Part shown: positions 1 through 8,069 of the stretch, piece by piece
Layout of the letters: each line of letters begins with the position of its first letter
How positions within the stretch are numbered: position 1 is the first letter of the stretch
From: Bacteroidota bacterium
GTDB lineage: Bacteria; Bacteroidota; Bacteroidia; Bacteroidales; UBA4417
DNA length: 16,283 nucleotides
NCBI GenBank assembly: GCA_020048595.1
Contig: JAIFMH010000207.1
Span: 1 to 16,283 of the forward strand
Direction: 5' to 3'
Made by a program: the position numbers and the translations under genes
The notes under the pieces: generated by a model
What the model was told of the DNA's origin: nothing
Databases searched by the model: none
The model's input: only the letters and a program-made list of their open reading frames with translations

Positions 1-1606
1 TTTCAGTTTCTTCGTTAAACGACCAACGTACAACTTCGCGGGCTGCTTTCAAACCTGGGATAGTATTATCGTTTTCAGAGAGTTTTGGAGCAGAGCGCAA
101 ATTCAAACCTTTATCTTTTACTGCTTTGTCGAATTTCTCAATAGTATTGTTTGTGGAAGCAAAGGTGCTGGCATCATTATAAAGTGCTTCTATTGTTCTG
201 GAACCTGGTTCCATCGCAAAATCAACACTTGCAACTTTTATTTTTGTTGAAGGATCTTTTTTACCAACCACTTTAATGATATGATAGCCAAATTGTGTTT
301 CTACCTTTTTAATGTCACCTACCGAGCCTTTTAATACAGCTTCATTAAATTCAGGAACCATAGCTCCGTCAGCAAACCAACCAAGATCCCCAAGTTTCGA
401 TTTTGCAACTTCATCATCACTCATAGTTCCGGCAATAGCTTCAAAGGCTCCGGCATTTTTCTGAACAACATTTAAAATACTGTCAGCTAACTTTTCAGCT
501 GCTTCACGGCTACGGGTTGCGGTTTGAATAGGAGTACCGGCATACGAAACCAGGATATGGCTTGCTCTGAGGGAATCTGGCTTGGACTGACGATCAACAA
601 CTTTAAATATCCTGTACATTCCATTGTCTTCCATAGGTTGAAAAACCTGTCCTATTGGAGCATTGAAAAGCATTGAATCCAGATTCGGTGCAAAACTGCC
701 GCGTTTACGCCAGCTGCTGTCGTAACGGTTGTCGGAAGTTGAATTTACAAAACCGGCAACATCAGTTGTTAAAACAAATTCATCATATGCTTTCTGAATA
801 TTCGATTTCAACAAAGCCAAATCTTCTGCTGACATTTTAGGTTCGAACACAACAAATTCAAGATCACGAACAGATTTATCCTGTTTGAATTTATACTTAT
901 TCTCGTTGTAATATTTTTCGTAATCGGCATCAGTAATTTTCGCTGTGCTATCCGAAATAGTCTGGTAGGATACTGCTGTAATCCTAACCTGCGCCATTGC
1001 ATTAGTTTCGCTGTAATTGCGTTTTGCAAAAGCGGTAGGAACATAAAATCCTTTAGTGATCAAATTATTGTATTTTGTTGACTGCCTGTCGCTTTTAATA
1101 GCTTTTTCCATCAACAGGTAGCGCTGTTTCATTTCAGGCTGAACCATTTCAGGATTGTCGAGGTTCTGAAGGAAATTATTAACAGCTTTCTGGTCGAACT
1201 GGCCGGTCTTTTGATCTGTAAAACTCTGAACTATATATTGATGCGGGTTGTTCCCTCTGATAAGGTCATTAAGCTCATCAACAGAAACTGAAACGCCAAG
1301 CATATCAAACTGTTTGTTCATTACAATTTCGTTCACAACCTGCTGCCAGGTTTGCTGACGGATCTGGTAGCTTTCTTCAGCTGTTAGGTTTTCCTTACCA
1401 CTGTTCGCTTTCTGCATTTCGCTGTTTTCATCAACTTTCTTGTTGAATTCAGTGATTGCGATTTTTTCGCCTGCAATAATTCCTACTGTATTGGTTTGTT
1501 TTCCTTGCTTGCGCTGAAAGTCGCTAAGCACAAAAAGAAGAAGTGCAACACCAATAATAGCTACCAGTAACCAGTAATGTTTTCGTATTTCGCCAATAAT
1601 TGCCAT
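1..1606 (-). CDS. PpiD/SurA-like periplasmic peptidylprolyl isomerase (3' end cut by window edge)
   Basis: This is a membrane-anchored parvulin-type prolyl cis-trans isomerase that should help fold proteins crossing the periplasm. The frame is open from the ATG at 1606 to the left edge, giving about 535 residues without a stop; the C-terminus is missing. Residues about 10-28 form one hydrophobic segment after a short basic start (MAIIGEIRKHYW), giving an N-in anchor as in PpiD. Residues about 30-340 form the SurA_N-like chaperone part. The parvulin (PpiC) domain starts near residue 345 with the ASHILV motif and closes near residue 438 with FGYHIIKV; a C-terminal chaperone region follows. Bacteroidota homologues are usually around 700 residues, so roughly three quarters is visible. 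It is the last visible gene of the minus-strand envelope cluster and is preceded by its own promoter-like box. The family is secure; the gene symbol is left open because SurA and PpiD names are used loosely in this phylum. Confidence 0.9.
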   Translation of the reverse strand, partial: MAIIGEIRKHYWLLVAIIGVALLLFVLSDFQRKQGKQTNTVGIIAGEKIAITEFNKKVDENSEMQKANSGKENLTAEESYQIRQQTWQQVVNEIVMNKQFDMLGVSVSVDELNDLIRGNNPHQYIVQSFTDQKTGQFDQKAVNNFLQNLDNPEMVQPEMKQRYLLMEKAIKSDRQSTKYNNLITKGFYVPTAFAKRNYSETNAMAQVRITAVSYQTISDSTAKITDADYEKYYNENKYKFKQDKSVRDLEFVVFEPKMSAEDLALLKSNIQKAYDEFVLTTDVAGFVNSTSDNRYDSSWRKRGSFAPNLDSMLFNAPIGQVFQPMEDNGMYRIFKVVDRQSKPDSLRASHILVSYAGTPIQTATRSREAAEKLADSILNVVQKNAGAFEAIAGTMSDDEVAKSKLGDLGWFADGAMVPEFNEAVLKGSVGDIKKVETQFGYHIIKVVGKKDPSTKIKVASVDFAMEPGSRTIEALYNDASTFASTNNTIEKFDKAVKDKGLNLRSAPKLSENDNTIPGLKAAREVVRWSFNEETE

Positions 1607-1641
1607 CTGTAATTTATTTAATGTTTTCGTGAAAAGAGGTG

Positions 1642-1649
1642 CAAATTTA
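1642..1649 (-). promoter_or_regulatory. Putative Bacteroidota promoter (-7 box) for the prolyl isomerase gene
   Basis: On the minus strand this reads TAAATTTG, a full match to the Bacteroidota -7 consensus TAnnTTTG. A T-run (complement of 1668-1672) lies 18 bases upstream where the -33 element would sit. Transcription would start near 1635, leaving a leader of about 30 bases before the ATG at 1606. This makes the isomerase at least partly independent of the upstream cluster. It is a pattern match only. Confidence 0.5.
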
Positions 1650-1802
1650 CAATAATTCCTCAGTTGGAAAAATATTTTTTCATTCTTATGGCATGAAATT
1701 AAAAATGAAAGCCGTTATAAATGAATCTATTAAGGATAGTATAACCGAATCAGGCAATTTCGGCGAAAATGAACATAGGAATATGTACAGAAATCAATCC
1801 GG

Positions 1803-3068
1803 TTAGGCGTCAATTTTTAACAACACTTTATCAATCCTGCTGCCCGATGCTTCGAGAATTGTAAATGTAAACCTGTCAATTTTAATCTTTTCGCGAATTT
1901 CGGGTATACTTTGGTGATGACTGAGAATGAGTCCGGCGAGGGTTTCATATTCATCCGACTGTGGAAGGTTTAGCGAATATTCCTGGTTGAGCAGATCAAT
2001 TTCAAGCCGGCCTGCCAGCACAAATTCGGTTTCACTGTTCTGCTTCACTTGTTGCTCGTCCACATCAAATTCATCCTCAATCTCTCCAAATATTTCTTCG
2101 ATCAGATCCTCAACCGTTACCATTCCGGCAGTGCCGCCAAATTCATCCACAACTACAGCAACGCTTTTACGCTGACTTATCATCATATCCAGCACATTGC
2201 TGGCTGAAATAGTTTCGGGAACGATGATTACCGGGCGCACAACAGATTTTATTTCTGCCGGTTTGCCAAACAAGTCGTACAAATGCACATATCCGGTAAG
2301 GTTATCAATACTTTGCTTGTAAACTGGTATTTTAGAGTGCTGTGTGTCGATGAATAATGTATGAAGCTCCTCTATGGTTATAGTATCGTCAACCGCTATA
2401 ATTTCGTTACGGGGAACCATACATTCGCGCACTTTGGTTGAATGGAAATCGCGGACATTCTGTATCATCTGCATTTCGGTAGCTTCATCAACCTGTGCTG
2501 CAGCCGGATTGTAAAAATCGCGGATATACTCGTCAAAATCAATTGCAGTGAACTGGTACCTGACTGTCCCCGTTTTCATTCCGAAGATGTAGCGCAGAAT
2601 CAATTCGGACAATCCCAGGAAAAAATACATGAAAGGATACAGGAGCAGGTAAATCATGTAAACAGGAATGGCAAAAAAGCTAAGCAGCCCGTTCGGATTT
2701 AGCCTGAAAAGAATTTTAGGTAAAAACTCAGCAGTAATAAGTATGAGTAAGGTTGAAATAATGGTTTGAAAAATCAGGATAACACTTCCTGAAGCCAGGG
2801 GAGCCGGCAGCATGTTTTTGAGCACTGGTTCAAGAATAGCTGCCGCAGCAATACCATAAATAACCAGCGCAATGTTATTCCCTACCAGCATAGCGCCAAT
2901 AAAACGCGAAGGGTGATGTACAAAGCCAGAAACAAGCCTGGCTGATAGCAATCCTTTGCCTTTTTCAAGTTCAATACGTAGTTTGTTAGAGCTTACGAAA
3001 GCAATTTCCATTCCTGAGAAAAAGGCGGAAAAGGCAAGCGTCATAGCAATAATCACATAGTTGTTCAT
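1803..3068 (-). CDS. CNNM/CorC-HlyC family membrane protein with CBS pair
   Basis: This is a 421-residue integral membrane protein of the hemolysin C/CorC/CNNM group, whose members are linked to Mg2+ or Co2+ transport and tolerance. Residues 1-160 form the DUF21 membrane domain: hydrophobic segments at about 3-25, 55-80, 95-120 and 128-160, the SGMEIAF motif at 18-24, and an AEFLPK motif at 113-118 corresponding to the family's GExxPK. Residues about 213-268 and 273-335 are two CBS domains, including VVVDEFGGTAGMVT and then the acidic stretch EIFGEIEDEFD. Residues about 340-421 are the CorC_HlyC transporter-associated domain. The ATG at 3068 begins directly in the first membrane segment, as expected. 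It lies 141 bases after lptC and 196 bases before the isomerase gene. GldE of gliding bacteria belongs to the same superfamily, but no other gliding gene is nearby. The transported ion is not determined. Confidence 0.88.
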   Translation of the reverse strand: MNNYVIIAMTLAFSAFFSGMEIAFVSSNKLRIELEKGKGLLSARLVSGFVHHPSRFIGAMLVGNNIALVIYGIAAAAILEPVLKNMLPAPLASGSVILIFQTIISTLLILITAEFLPKILFRLNPNGLLSFFAIPVYMIYLLLYPFMYFFLGLSELILRYIFGMKTGTVRYQFTAIDFDEYIRDFYNPAAAQVDEATEMQMIQNVRDFHSTKVRECMVPRNEIIAVDDTITIEELHTLFIDTQHSKIPVYKQSIDNLTGYVHLYDLFGKPAEIKSVVRPVIIVPETISASNVLDMMISQRKSVAVVVDEFGGTAGMVTVEDLIEEIFGEIEDEFDVDEQQVKQNSETEFVLAGRLEIDLLNQEYSLNLPQSDEYETLAGLILSHHQSIPEIREKIKIDRFTFTILEASGSRIDKVLLKIDA

Positions 3069-3209
3069 CGGATATCAGCAGTAAGTATGCTTCGGGTAAC
3101 TGTTTTCAGTAGTATGAAAAGGTAAAATGACAATCTTCTTTGTTTGTATATTTTTCCAGAATCATTAAATTAAGGAATCTTATTGTCAAAGATAAGACTC
3201 ATATCCGGA

Positions 3210-3788
3210 CTATTTCTCCTCGTCAACGTAGATTGTACTGGTAACATCGCGGATAAGCCAGTTATCAAACAACTCATCCGATTCCATTCCCTTTCCAAGG
3301 ATAGTTCTGTCAGGTGTAGTTATTTTAACGAAATCCTTAGTCGAAACCTTTTTGAAATTCCGGTCATAAACAAGGCTTTCAGTGAAGAGTTGTTGTTGTT
3401 TCTGGAAATTCTTAACAACAACATTGCCACGGGCCTCCATAGTTCGTTTACCATCCCAGCTGATGCCGTAATTGGCAGTAATTTCACTTTTCGGCTGCAT
3501 TATTGAGTCAAAGAAAATGATTTTAAGTCCGTTTGGGAATTCAGTGTAAGCATCCTGAGTTTGGTAGCTTATCATTTTAGGTGCGGTGAGTTCGAGTGTT
3601 GGCCGCCCCATTTCACTTTGTTTCACATTTACATTAGTAATGGATATGTCAGGAATAGAGTCTTTTGTCGAGAGCTTTATAACTGTCATCATATCATTCT
3701 CACATGAAAAAAGCATTGTTGCCGAAAGGAAGACAACAATGCTGAATAGAATTCTGTAATTGAAAACTGCAGACAATTTCCTGCTCAT
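3210..3788 (-). CDS. lptC: LPS export lipoprotein LptC
   Basis: The product is a 192-residue LptC-type protein, the periplasmic link that passes lipopolysaccharide from the LptB2FG ABC transporter to LptA. The N-terminus has a hydrophobic segment at about 12-28 ending in the lipobox LFSC, with Cys29 as the likely lipidated residue. In Bacteroidota LptC often carries such a lipobox in place of the plain transmembrane anchor of E. coli. The rest is the LptC/OstA beta-jellyroll pattern: SIPDISITNVNV, LTAPKM near residue 70, GISWDGKRTMEARGNVVVKN in the middle, and the end of the fold at DNWLIRDVTSTIYV. Length and motif order fit the family. The gene starts at an ATG 19 bases downstream of the TPR gene, so the two are almost certainly cotranscribed. 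No other lpt gene is in the window. Confidence 0.87.
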   Translation of the reverse strand: MSRKLSAVFNYRILFSIVVFLSATMLFSCENDMMTVIKLSTKDSIPDISITNVNVKQSEMGRPTLELTAPKMISYQTQDAYTEFPNGLKIIFFDSIMQPKSEITANYGISWDGKRTMEARGNVVVKNFQKQQQLFTESLVYDRNFKKVSTKDFVKITTPDRTILGKGMESDELFDNWLIRDVTSTIYVDEEK

Positions 3789-3807
3789 AATTTAATGTTC
3801 ATGTGTT

Positions 3808-5148
3808 TTAACGTGAAGCGCGCACAGTTGTAGTTTCACCAATCCAGCACCCTACATTATAGCTGCTTCCTTCTTTTATATCATTGAAAAACAAACGCTC
3901 CCGTGTTGGGAAATAGGAGGAGTATGTAGCAATTACTTTATTTGCATCATCAGCCACCGAAGGGTCTACGTTGCGGGCTTTAATGAATTTATCAACAGCT
4001 GCCCAATATCCGGCACGTGATGCTATTTCGTCGGAACCTCCGCAAGATGCAGCACTTGCAGCGTACATGTTACCGATAAGCATGTAACATTTACCGTCGT
4101 TAGGATTGATAGCCAGTGATTTTAATGCATACGAACGGGCTTCGCTGTAACGTTTCTGATCATAATTAATAGAAGCCAGATAATAACAGGTTTTAGCTTT
4201 AAGGACATCATCCAGGTTTGGAACCGCTTCTATAAAGTAACTTTCCGCTTTATCAGTATCCCCTTTTACCATACTCAGTTTGCCCATCAGATAAGCTGAC
4301 TGTCCGGTTGGCTTAACTTTGTGCAGGTTCTCCGTAGCACTGAAAAACAGATTTCTGTCGGTACAGTCTTTTCTATCAAGAAGACGTGTGATTTTTTTAA
4401 GCAGTATAGTATCGTTAGGTGTTTTGTTGAATTTACGGGTAAATATTCTTTCAATTTCATCGCACGTTGCATACGGTTCGAAAAGGCTTTCCAGCAAATT
4501 CCGTACTTCAGTCCATTTTGCCACATCATCAGCATCACCCTTTATCAGTTCCATTTTGTTGTCAACAAGGTCACTGAGCCTGTCATAAAGTTCAGCAATT
4601 GTGTCCGTAGGCATTCGTTTGTTGGCAACCAGGTTACTTACATTAATGAAATAACGGGATACAACAAGGGGTTCACTGTTAATGCCTTCACGTTCAACAG
4701 ATTTCCGCAGAAACGTATATACCCTCAGAGTATCCGATGGACGATATACTTCCAGTTCAATAGCCTGACGGCCCAAAACCATACCTTCTCTGCTGGTTGG
4801 CAGATCGCCGAAATATTTTATCCGGTTTTCGTACACCATCATCAGGGTATCGATATATAAATCACGGGTCTTCAAATCTTTGGCCGCGTTAATTTTCATA
4901 GCCATCATTTTAGCACCGTCGATATAAACATTCTGACTTGCCAGGGGACAATTCTTAAAAACCCATCTCCAATGAGGCAAAGCGTCTTCGTAGTTTTTCT
5001 GTTTGTAAAATTCGCGGTAAAGTGACGTGTGAGTTATACAAGAAACGCTATCCTCACCGTATTTTTTTATTGTTTTTTGTGCTGAAACCTGGCTGGCCGA
5101 AAAAGCTATAAAAGCAATTATAACCAGTAAAACTCTACTTTTTTTCAT
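3808..5148 (-). CDS. Exported tetratricopeptide-repeat protein of the coaX-lptC cluster
   Basis: This 446-residue protein starts with a clear signal peptide (MKKSRVLLVIIAFIAFSAS, predicted cut after VSA, residues 21-23), so it is exported, probably to the periplasm. TPR-like helices are visible at about 40-70 (EFYKQKNYEDALPHWRWVF) and more clearly at 283-310, 317-350 and 352-398 (AYLMGKLSMVKGDTDKAESY; YYLASINYDQKRYSEARSYA). The C-terminus ends in a compact GCWIGETTTVRAS segment, which I associate with homologues in the same cluster. TPR arrays bind other proteins; the partner is unknown. The neighbours (outer-membrane barrel upstream, lptC downstream) point to envelope assembly, which is inference. 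The gaps of 31 and 19 bases support cotranscription. No enzyme motif is seen. Confidence 0.82.
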   Translation of the reverse strand: MKKSRVLLVIIAFIAFSASQVSAQKTIKKYGEDSVSCITHTSLYREFYKQKNYEDALPHWRWVFKNCPLASQNVYIDGAKMMAMKINAAKDLKTRDLYIDTLMMVYENRIKYFGDLPTSREGMVLGRQAIELEVYRPSDTLRVYTFLRKSVEREGINSEPLVVSRYFINVSNLVANKRMPTDTIAELYDRLSDLVDNKMELIKGDADDVAKWTEVRNLLESLFEPYATCDEIERIFTRKFNKTPNDTILLKKITRLLDRKDCTDRNLFFSATENLHKVKPTGQSAYLMGKLSMVKGDTDKAESYFIEAVPNLDDVLKAKTCYYLASINYDQKRYSEARSYALKSLAINPNDGKCYMLIGNMYAASAASCGGSDEIASRAGYWAAVDKFIKARNVDPSVADDANKVIATYSSYFPTRERLFFNDIKEGSSYNVGCWIGETTTVRASR

Positions 5149-5179
5149 TTTAATATGTATTATATTCTGTAAAACTATT

Positions 5180-6469
5180 TTAGTTAAATCGTCGTTTCAG
5201 GAACCAGCGTTCCTGTAGTGAAGTGCCAATAGTCAACCGTATATAGTTTTCCTTGATAAGTTCGTTTTCAGTGGTACCTTGTGTACCAACTTCAACGGCA
5301 ATATTCATAGTTGATCTCGACTTCTTCATTGGTAATCCTACCCCAAAACTTATGCCAAAGTCGTTAATGCGTGTTTCTTTGATTTCGAGGTAGCTCTGTT
5401 CGAACCTGAAACCTGCCCTGTAATTGATACGTTGGTAGTATTTTCCCATATCCAAAGGTGAAGGACGAAATTGGCCACCAAGTGAAATCCTAAGGTTATC
5501 CTTTAATCCGGGATTATTGCCAAGGTAACGAAACTCACTCCATTTCTGCCAGTTAACATCAGCTGTGGCAAACCATCGGTTTGTACTTCCAATCATAAAA
5601 CCAGCGCCGAAAGCCGTAGGCAAAATCACCTGGTTATCTTCGCCAACCTCGATACTTATTGTATCTTTAACTTCTTCAAGATTTTCCGCATAATCAAAAA
5701 CATAGGAGTATGCAATCTTTTCAGAATGCCCGTCGAGAGATTGCTTGGGATTATATGTGAGTCCAAACTGCATAAATCTGCCTTCCTTCAAATTAACCCG
5801 ATACAAAAGCCCGGCATCAAAATTCAGTTTACTCAACCTGGCCGTACTCCTTACCATAGTATTAATATAGTAGGCTGAATCAGGGAAAGTCATTGCACGT
5901 TCTTTAACAATATTTCCAAACAGGTACGACATATTTACACCAACGGACAAATTTTTGATCGGTGAAAAACCACTCCCGAAATACGCTTTGTTCAGCCCCC
6001 CGCTTCCTTTATAAACACTGACCAGGTTCCCTATATCTTCAACAACCTGGCTCCCCTGCATTTCGTAACCTACCTGTGAATAAGGCATTATACCAAGGCT
6101 GGCTCTCCACCATTTTGTTACCGGGAAACCAAAATACAGATTCGACAGTGAACCAAACCTGGTTTTTTGCGTCTCATCAACTGTTTTAAGTGTGCCTGAA
6201 CGAATATTAAAAGCAGCATCAAATACAAAACTGTTGGTATCGAAAGCCATGTAACTGGCCGGGTTAACAGGATTGATAAAATACGGACTGCTGAATGCGG
6301 TTGCTGCTCCTCCCACAGCCATATTCATCTGGCTGCTGACGCCATATAAATTACCAATCCCAAAAAGCGAATACGGGGAAGAGATTTTAACCTGAGCTGT
6401 TGCAACGAAAGCAATTGGTAAAAAGGCCAGTGCCAGGATAAGTTTACGAATAATTTTAACGTGTTTCAA
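5180..6469 (-). CDS. FadL/PorV-like outer-membrane beta-barrel protein (TTG start)
   Basis: This 429-residue protein is a probable outer-membrane channel or barrel. Residues 1-26 are a signal peptide ending ATA-Q. The mature part opens with SPYSLFGIGN and GGAATAF, followed by a NPAS motif at 69-72, an arrangement that resembles the FadL/PorV barrel group. The rest alternates short beta strands rich in Tyr, Phe, Gly and Asn. The C-terminus (RLTIGTSLQERWFLKRRFN) has an aromatic-ended strand followed by a basic tail. The only start that preserves the signal peptide is a TTG at 6467-6469: upstream in this frame a TAA stop appears within coaX before any ATG, and the next ATG would be residue 48. 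The reading frame overlaps the end of coaX by 14 bases, suggesting coupled translation. The ligand is unknown. Confidence is high for a barrel and modest for the FadL relationship. Confidence 0.8.
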   Translation of the reverse strand: MKHVKIIRKLILALAFLPIAFVATAQVKISSPYSLFGIGNLYGVSSQMNMAVGGAATAFSSPYFINPVNPASYMAFDTNSFVFDAAFNIRSGTLKTVDETQKTRFGSLSNLYFGFPVTKWWRASLGIMPYSQVGYEMQGSQVVEDIGNLVSVYKGSGGLNKAYFGSGFSPIKNLSVGVNMSYLFGNIVKERAMTFPDSAYYINTMVRSTARLSKLNFDAGLLYRVNLKEGRFMQFGLTYNPKQSLDGHSEKIAYSYVFDYAENLEEVKDTISIEVGEDNQVILPTAFGAGFMIGSTNRWFATADVNWQKWSEFRYLGNNPGLKDNLRISLGGQFRPSPLDMGKYYQRINYRAGFRFEQSYLEIKETRINDFGISFGVGLPMKKSRSTMNIAVEVGTQGTTENELIKENYIRLTIGTSLQERWFLKRRFN

Positions 6470-7187
6470 TGTTGAAATTGAGTATTAGGTTTAAGCCCTC
6501 CAGAACCAGATTGGGGGCCGCAAAGGTCTTAATTTTTAATCTTTTATCAAAATAATTATGATCACCACCTGTCATAATTATTTTGAGGTCAGGATATAGC
6601 AGCTGGTAACTGTGTATGATCCCTTCCATTTCAGCTAATACACCATTCAAAACACCTGAATGAATACTGCCTGATGTGTCGTCGCCTGTTAATTTTGCAT
6701 CATCGTAAAAATCAAGCAATGGCAAGCGGCTTGTAAATGCATGCAAAGCCTTGTATCGCATAACGATTCCTGGCGATATTGATCCACCCAGGTACTCGCC
6801 TGAAGCAGTGATAAGATCGTATGTTATGGCTGTGCCGGCATCAATAACCAGGTTATCAGCTGCAGGAAGTAACAGATGCGCACCTACTACTCCGGCCAGC
6901 CTGTCCTTCCCTAATGTTTCGGGTGTGCTGTACTTATTGAGAATCGGAACAGAAGTGTTATGGCTAAAGAAAACCGTATTAAAATGTTGTGTCAGATACA
7001 AATCAATTTCAGCCGGATATTCCTTTACAGTTGAAAGTATTACGTTTTTGATAAACAAATTAGACTCACAAAACTGAATAATATGCTTTGCGTCAACACC
7101 CTCAAAACTTGAAAAGGCAACCATCTCCATGCCCTGGTATAGAGCAAGTTTGGTGAGTGTATTTCCGGTATCAATTACTAAATTCAT
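6456..7187 (-). CDS. coaX: Type III pantothenate kinase
   Basis: CoaX catalyses ATP-dependent phosphorylation of pantothenate, the first step of coenzyme A synthesis, in the cytoplasm. The 243-residue product shows the ASKHA-fold signatures of the type III family: the phosphate-1 loop DTGNTLTK at residues 6-13, the GKDRLAG segment at 93-99, the IDAGTAITYD strand at 115-124 with the conserved Asp116, GGSISPG at 134-140, and the adenosine-side TGGD at 206-209. Length is normal and the ATG start at 7187 is unambiguous. It is the first gene of the minus-strand cluster and overlaps the barrel gene by 14 bases. Its place ahead of envelope genes is a recurring arrangement in Bacteroidales; there is no obvious metabolic link between the products. 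A promoter-like box lies about 40 bases upstream. Confidence 0.95.
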   Translation of the reverse strand: MNLVIDTGNTLTKLALYQGMEMVAFSSFEGVDAKHIIQFCESNLFIKNVILSTVKEYPAEIDLYLTQHFNTVFFSHNTSVPILNKYSTPETLGKDRLAGVVGAHLLLPAADNLVIDAGTAITYDLITASGEYLGGSISPGIVMRYKALHAFTSRLPLLDFYDDAKLTGDDTSGSIHSGVLNGVLAEMEGIIHSYQLLYPDLKIIMTGGDHNYFDKRLKIKTFAAPNLVLEGLNLILNFNIETR

Positions 7188-7224
7188 TGTGCGATATTTA
7201 TGAAAACGGATATTTTCAGAAAGA

Positions 7225-7232
7225 CAAAATTA
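7225..7232 (-). promoter_or_regulatory. Putative -7 box for the coaX cluster
   Basis: The minus strand reads TAATTTTG, matching TAnnTTTG. Transcription would start near 7219, about 30 bases before the coaX ATG at 7187. No convincing -33 TTTG element is visible at the usual distance, which lowers confidence. It is divergent from the plus-strand box at 7271-7278, so two promoters would share a roughly 40-base core. Confidence 0.4.
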
Positions 7233-7270
7233 GAAAAAGCAATAACGCCTTTTTACATGCAAGTTGTTTA

Positions 7271-7278
7271 TACCTTTG
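7271..7278 (+). promoter_or_regulatory. Putative -7 box for the thioredoxin-fold gene
   Basis: TACCTTTG followed by CA is a full match to TAnnTTTG and a common form in Bacteroidota promoters. A T-run at 7250-7254 lies 16 bases upstream, slightly short of the usual spacing for a -33 element. Transcription would start near 7285 and give a leader of about 175 bases before the ATG at 7459. I saw no clear leader structure in it. Confidence 0.45.
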
Positions 7279-7458
7279 CAATTGTGAATTTTTAACAGGA
7301 AACATTCTTTCTGATCCTGACTTTATTGCAGTTAATCTGTTAATATTGCGGAGTAAAAAGGTCATCTGAAATACGTTAAACCAATGAAAAACCAGTTCTT
7401 CTGGCTGTAAGGTTCTACACTGGTTTGCAATTTGATACCATTAAAAAAAACATGCTTT

Positions 7459-7956
7459 ATGAAACTAAACATCGCTCTAACTTTTGTCATCGGGCTTATA
7501 GCCTTAAGCTTATCAGCACAGCAACCTGTAGCTATTTATAATCCCGATGCTGATGCTAAGACAGAGGTAGCTGCTGCAATAGCAAAGGCTTCGGCTGCAG
7601 GGAAACATGTATTTCTGCAGATTGGCGGCAACTGGTGTCCATGGTGTGTGAAATTTCATAAAATGATAAATGAAGATGCAAAACTTGATAGTCTGATTAA
7701 TGCAAATTATGAAGTGGTAAAAGTTAATTACAGTAAGGAAAACAAAAATCAGGAACTGCTTGCCGCACTAGGTTACCCGCAGCGTTTCGGGTTCCCGGTA
7801 TTTGTAATTCTTGATGCCAAAGGCAATGTGCTTCACATACAGGATAGCGGGTATCTGGAGCAGGATAAAGGGTACAGCATGGATAAAGTGGAACGGATGT
7901 TCCTGAACTGGTCCGACTATACGATGAAGGAAGCTAAAATTAAATATGGAAAGTAA
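7459..7956 (+). CDS. Exported thioredoxin-fold protein with CPWC motif
   Basis: The product is a 165-residue single-domain thioredoxin-like protein acting outside the cytoplasm, probably a periplasmic thiol-disulfide enzyme. Residues 1-20 are a signal peptide (MKLNIALTFVIGLIALSLSA). The domain contains GGNWCPWCVKFHKM, with the redox pair Cys60-Pro-Trp-Cys63, and the conserved cis-proline at Pro113 in GFPVFVILD. This is the Thioredoxin_7-like pattern, with a helical insert between the active site and the cis-proline. A longer reading from TTG at 7432 would add nine residues ahead of the signal peptide; the ATG at 7459 is preferred because it leaves a normal leader. The gene stands alone, divergent from coaX and separated by 177 bases from the protease gene. 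Whether it reduces or oxidises its partner cannot be told from sequence. Confidence 0.85.
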   Translation: MKLNIALTFVIGLIALSLSAQQPVAIYNPDADAKTEVAAAIAKASAAGKHVFLQIGGNWCPWCVKFHKMINEDAKLDSLINANYEVVKVNYSKENKNQELLAALGYPQRFGFPVFVILDAKGNVLHIQDSGYLEQDKGYSMDKVERMFLNWSDYTMKEAKIKYGK

Positions 7957-8007
7957 GGCTTTTCGTTTAGGGTTTTGAATCCTGATGTTACTTTGTCATT
8001 TCACCGT

Positions 8008-8062
8008 CACTACACTTAACCTATCACTTTTACTCACTGCCTACTTCACTATCCCCTACACT
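8008..8062 (+). repeat. Near-regular CACT words in a G-poor intergenic stretch
   Basis: Six CACT words start at 8008, 8013, 8025, 8035, 8047 and 8059. The last five are spaced 12, 10, 12 and 12 bases, with pyrimidine-rich filler that often includes CTA. The plus strand from about 8007 to 8064 contains almost no G. It may be a degenerate 12-base tandem repeat or a set of binding sites on one face of the helix. It ends directly upstream of a weak promoter-like box (8070-8077) for the protease gene. Confidence 0.4.
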
Positions 8063-8069
8063 ATTTGAA

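Noticed and set aside
1803..3068. Naming the CNNM/CorC protein GldE (gliding motility)
   Set aside because: The superfamily fits, but no other gld gene is nearby and the neighbours are envelope-assembly genes, so the neutral family name is safer.
3187..3194. Minus-strand TATCTTTG as a promoter for the CNNM/CorC gene
   Set aside because: It matches the -7 pattern but lacks a -33 element, lies only 16 bases past the lptC stop and would leave a leader of more than 110 bases; cotranscription is at least as likely.
4321..4860. Plus-strand open frame antisense to the TPR gene
   Set aside because: The TPR protein has a signal peptide and repeats in frame; the antisense product has no recognisable features.
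7432..7458. Upstream TTG start for the thioredoxin-fold protein
   Set aside because: It would add nine residues in front of an already complete signal peptide; the ATG at 7459 gives a standard leader.
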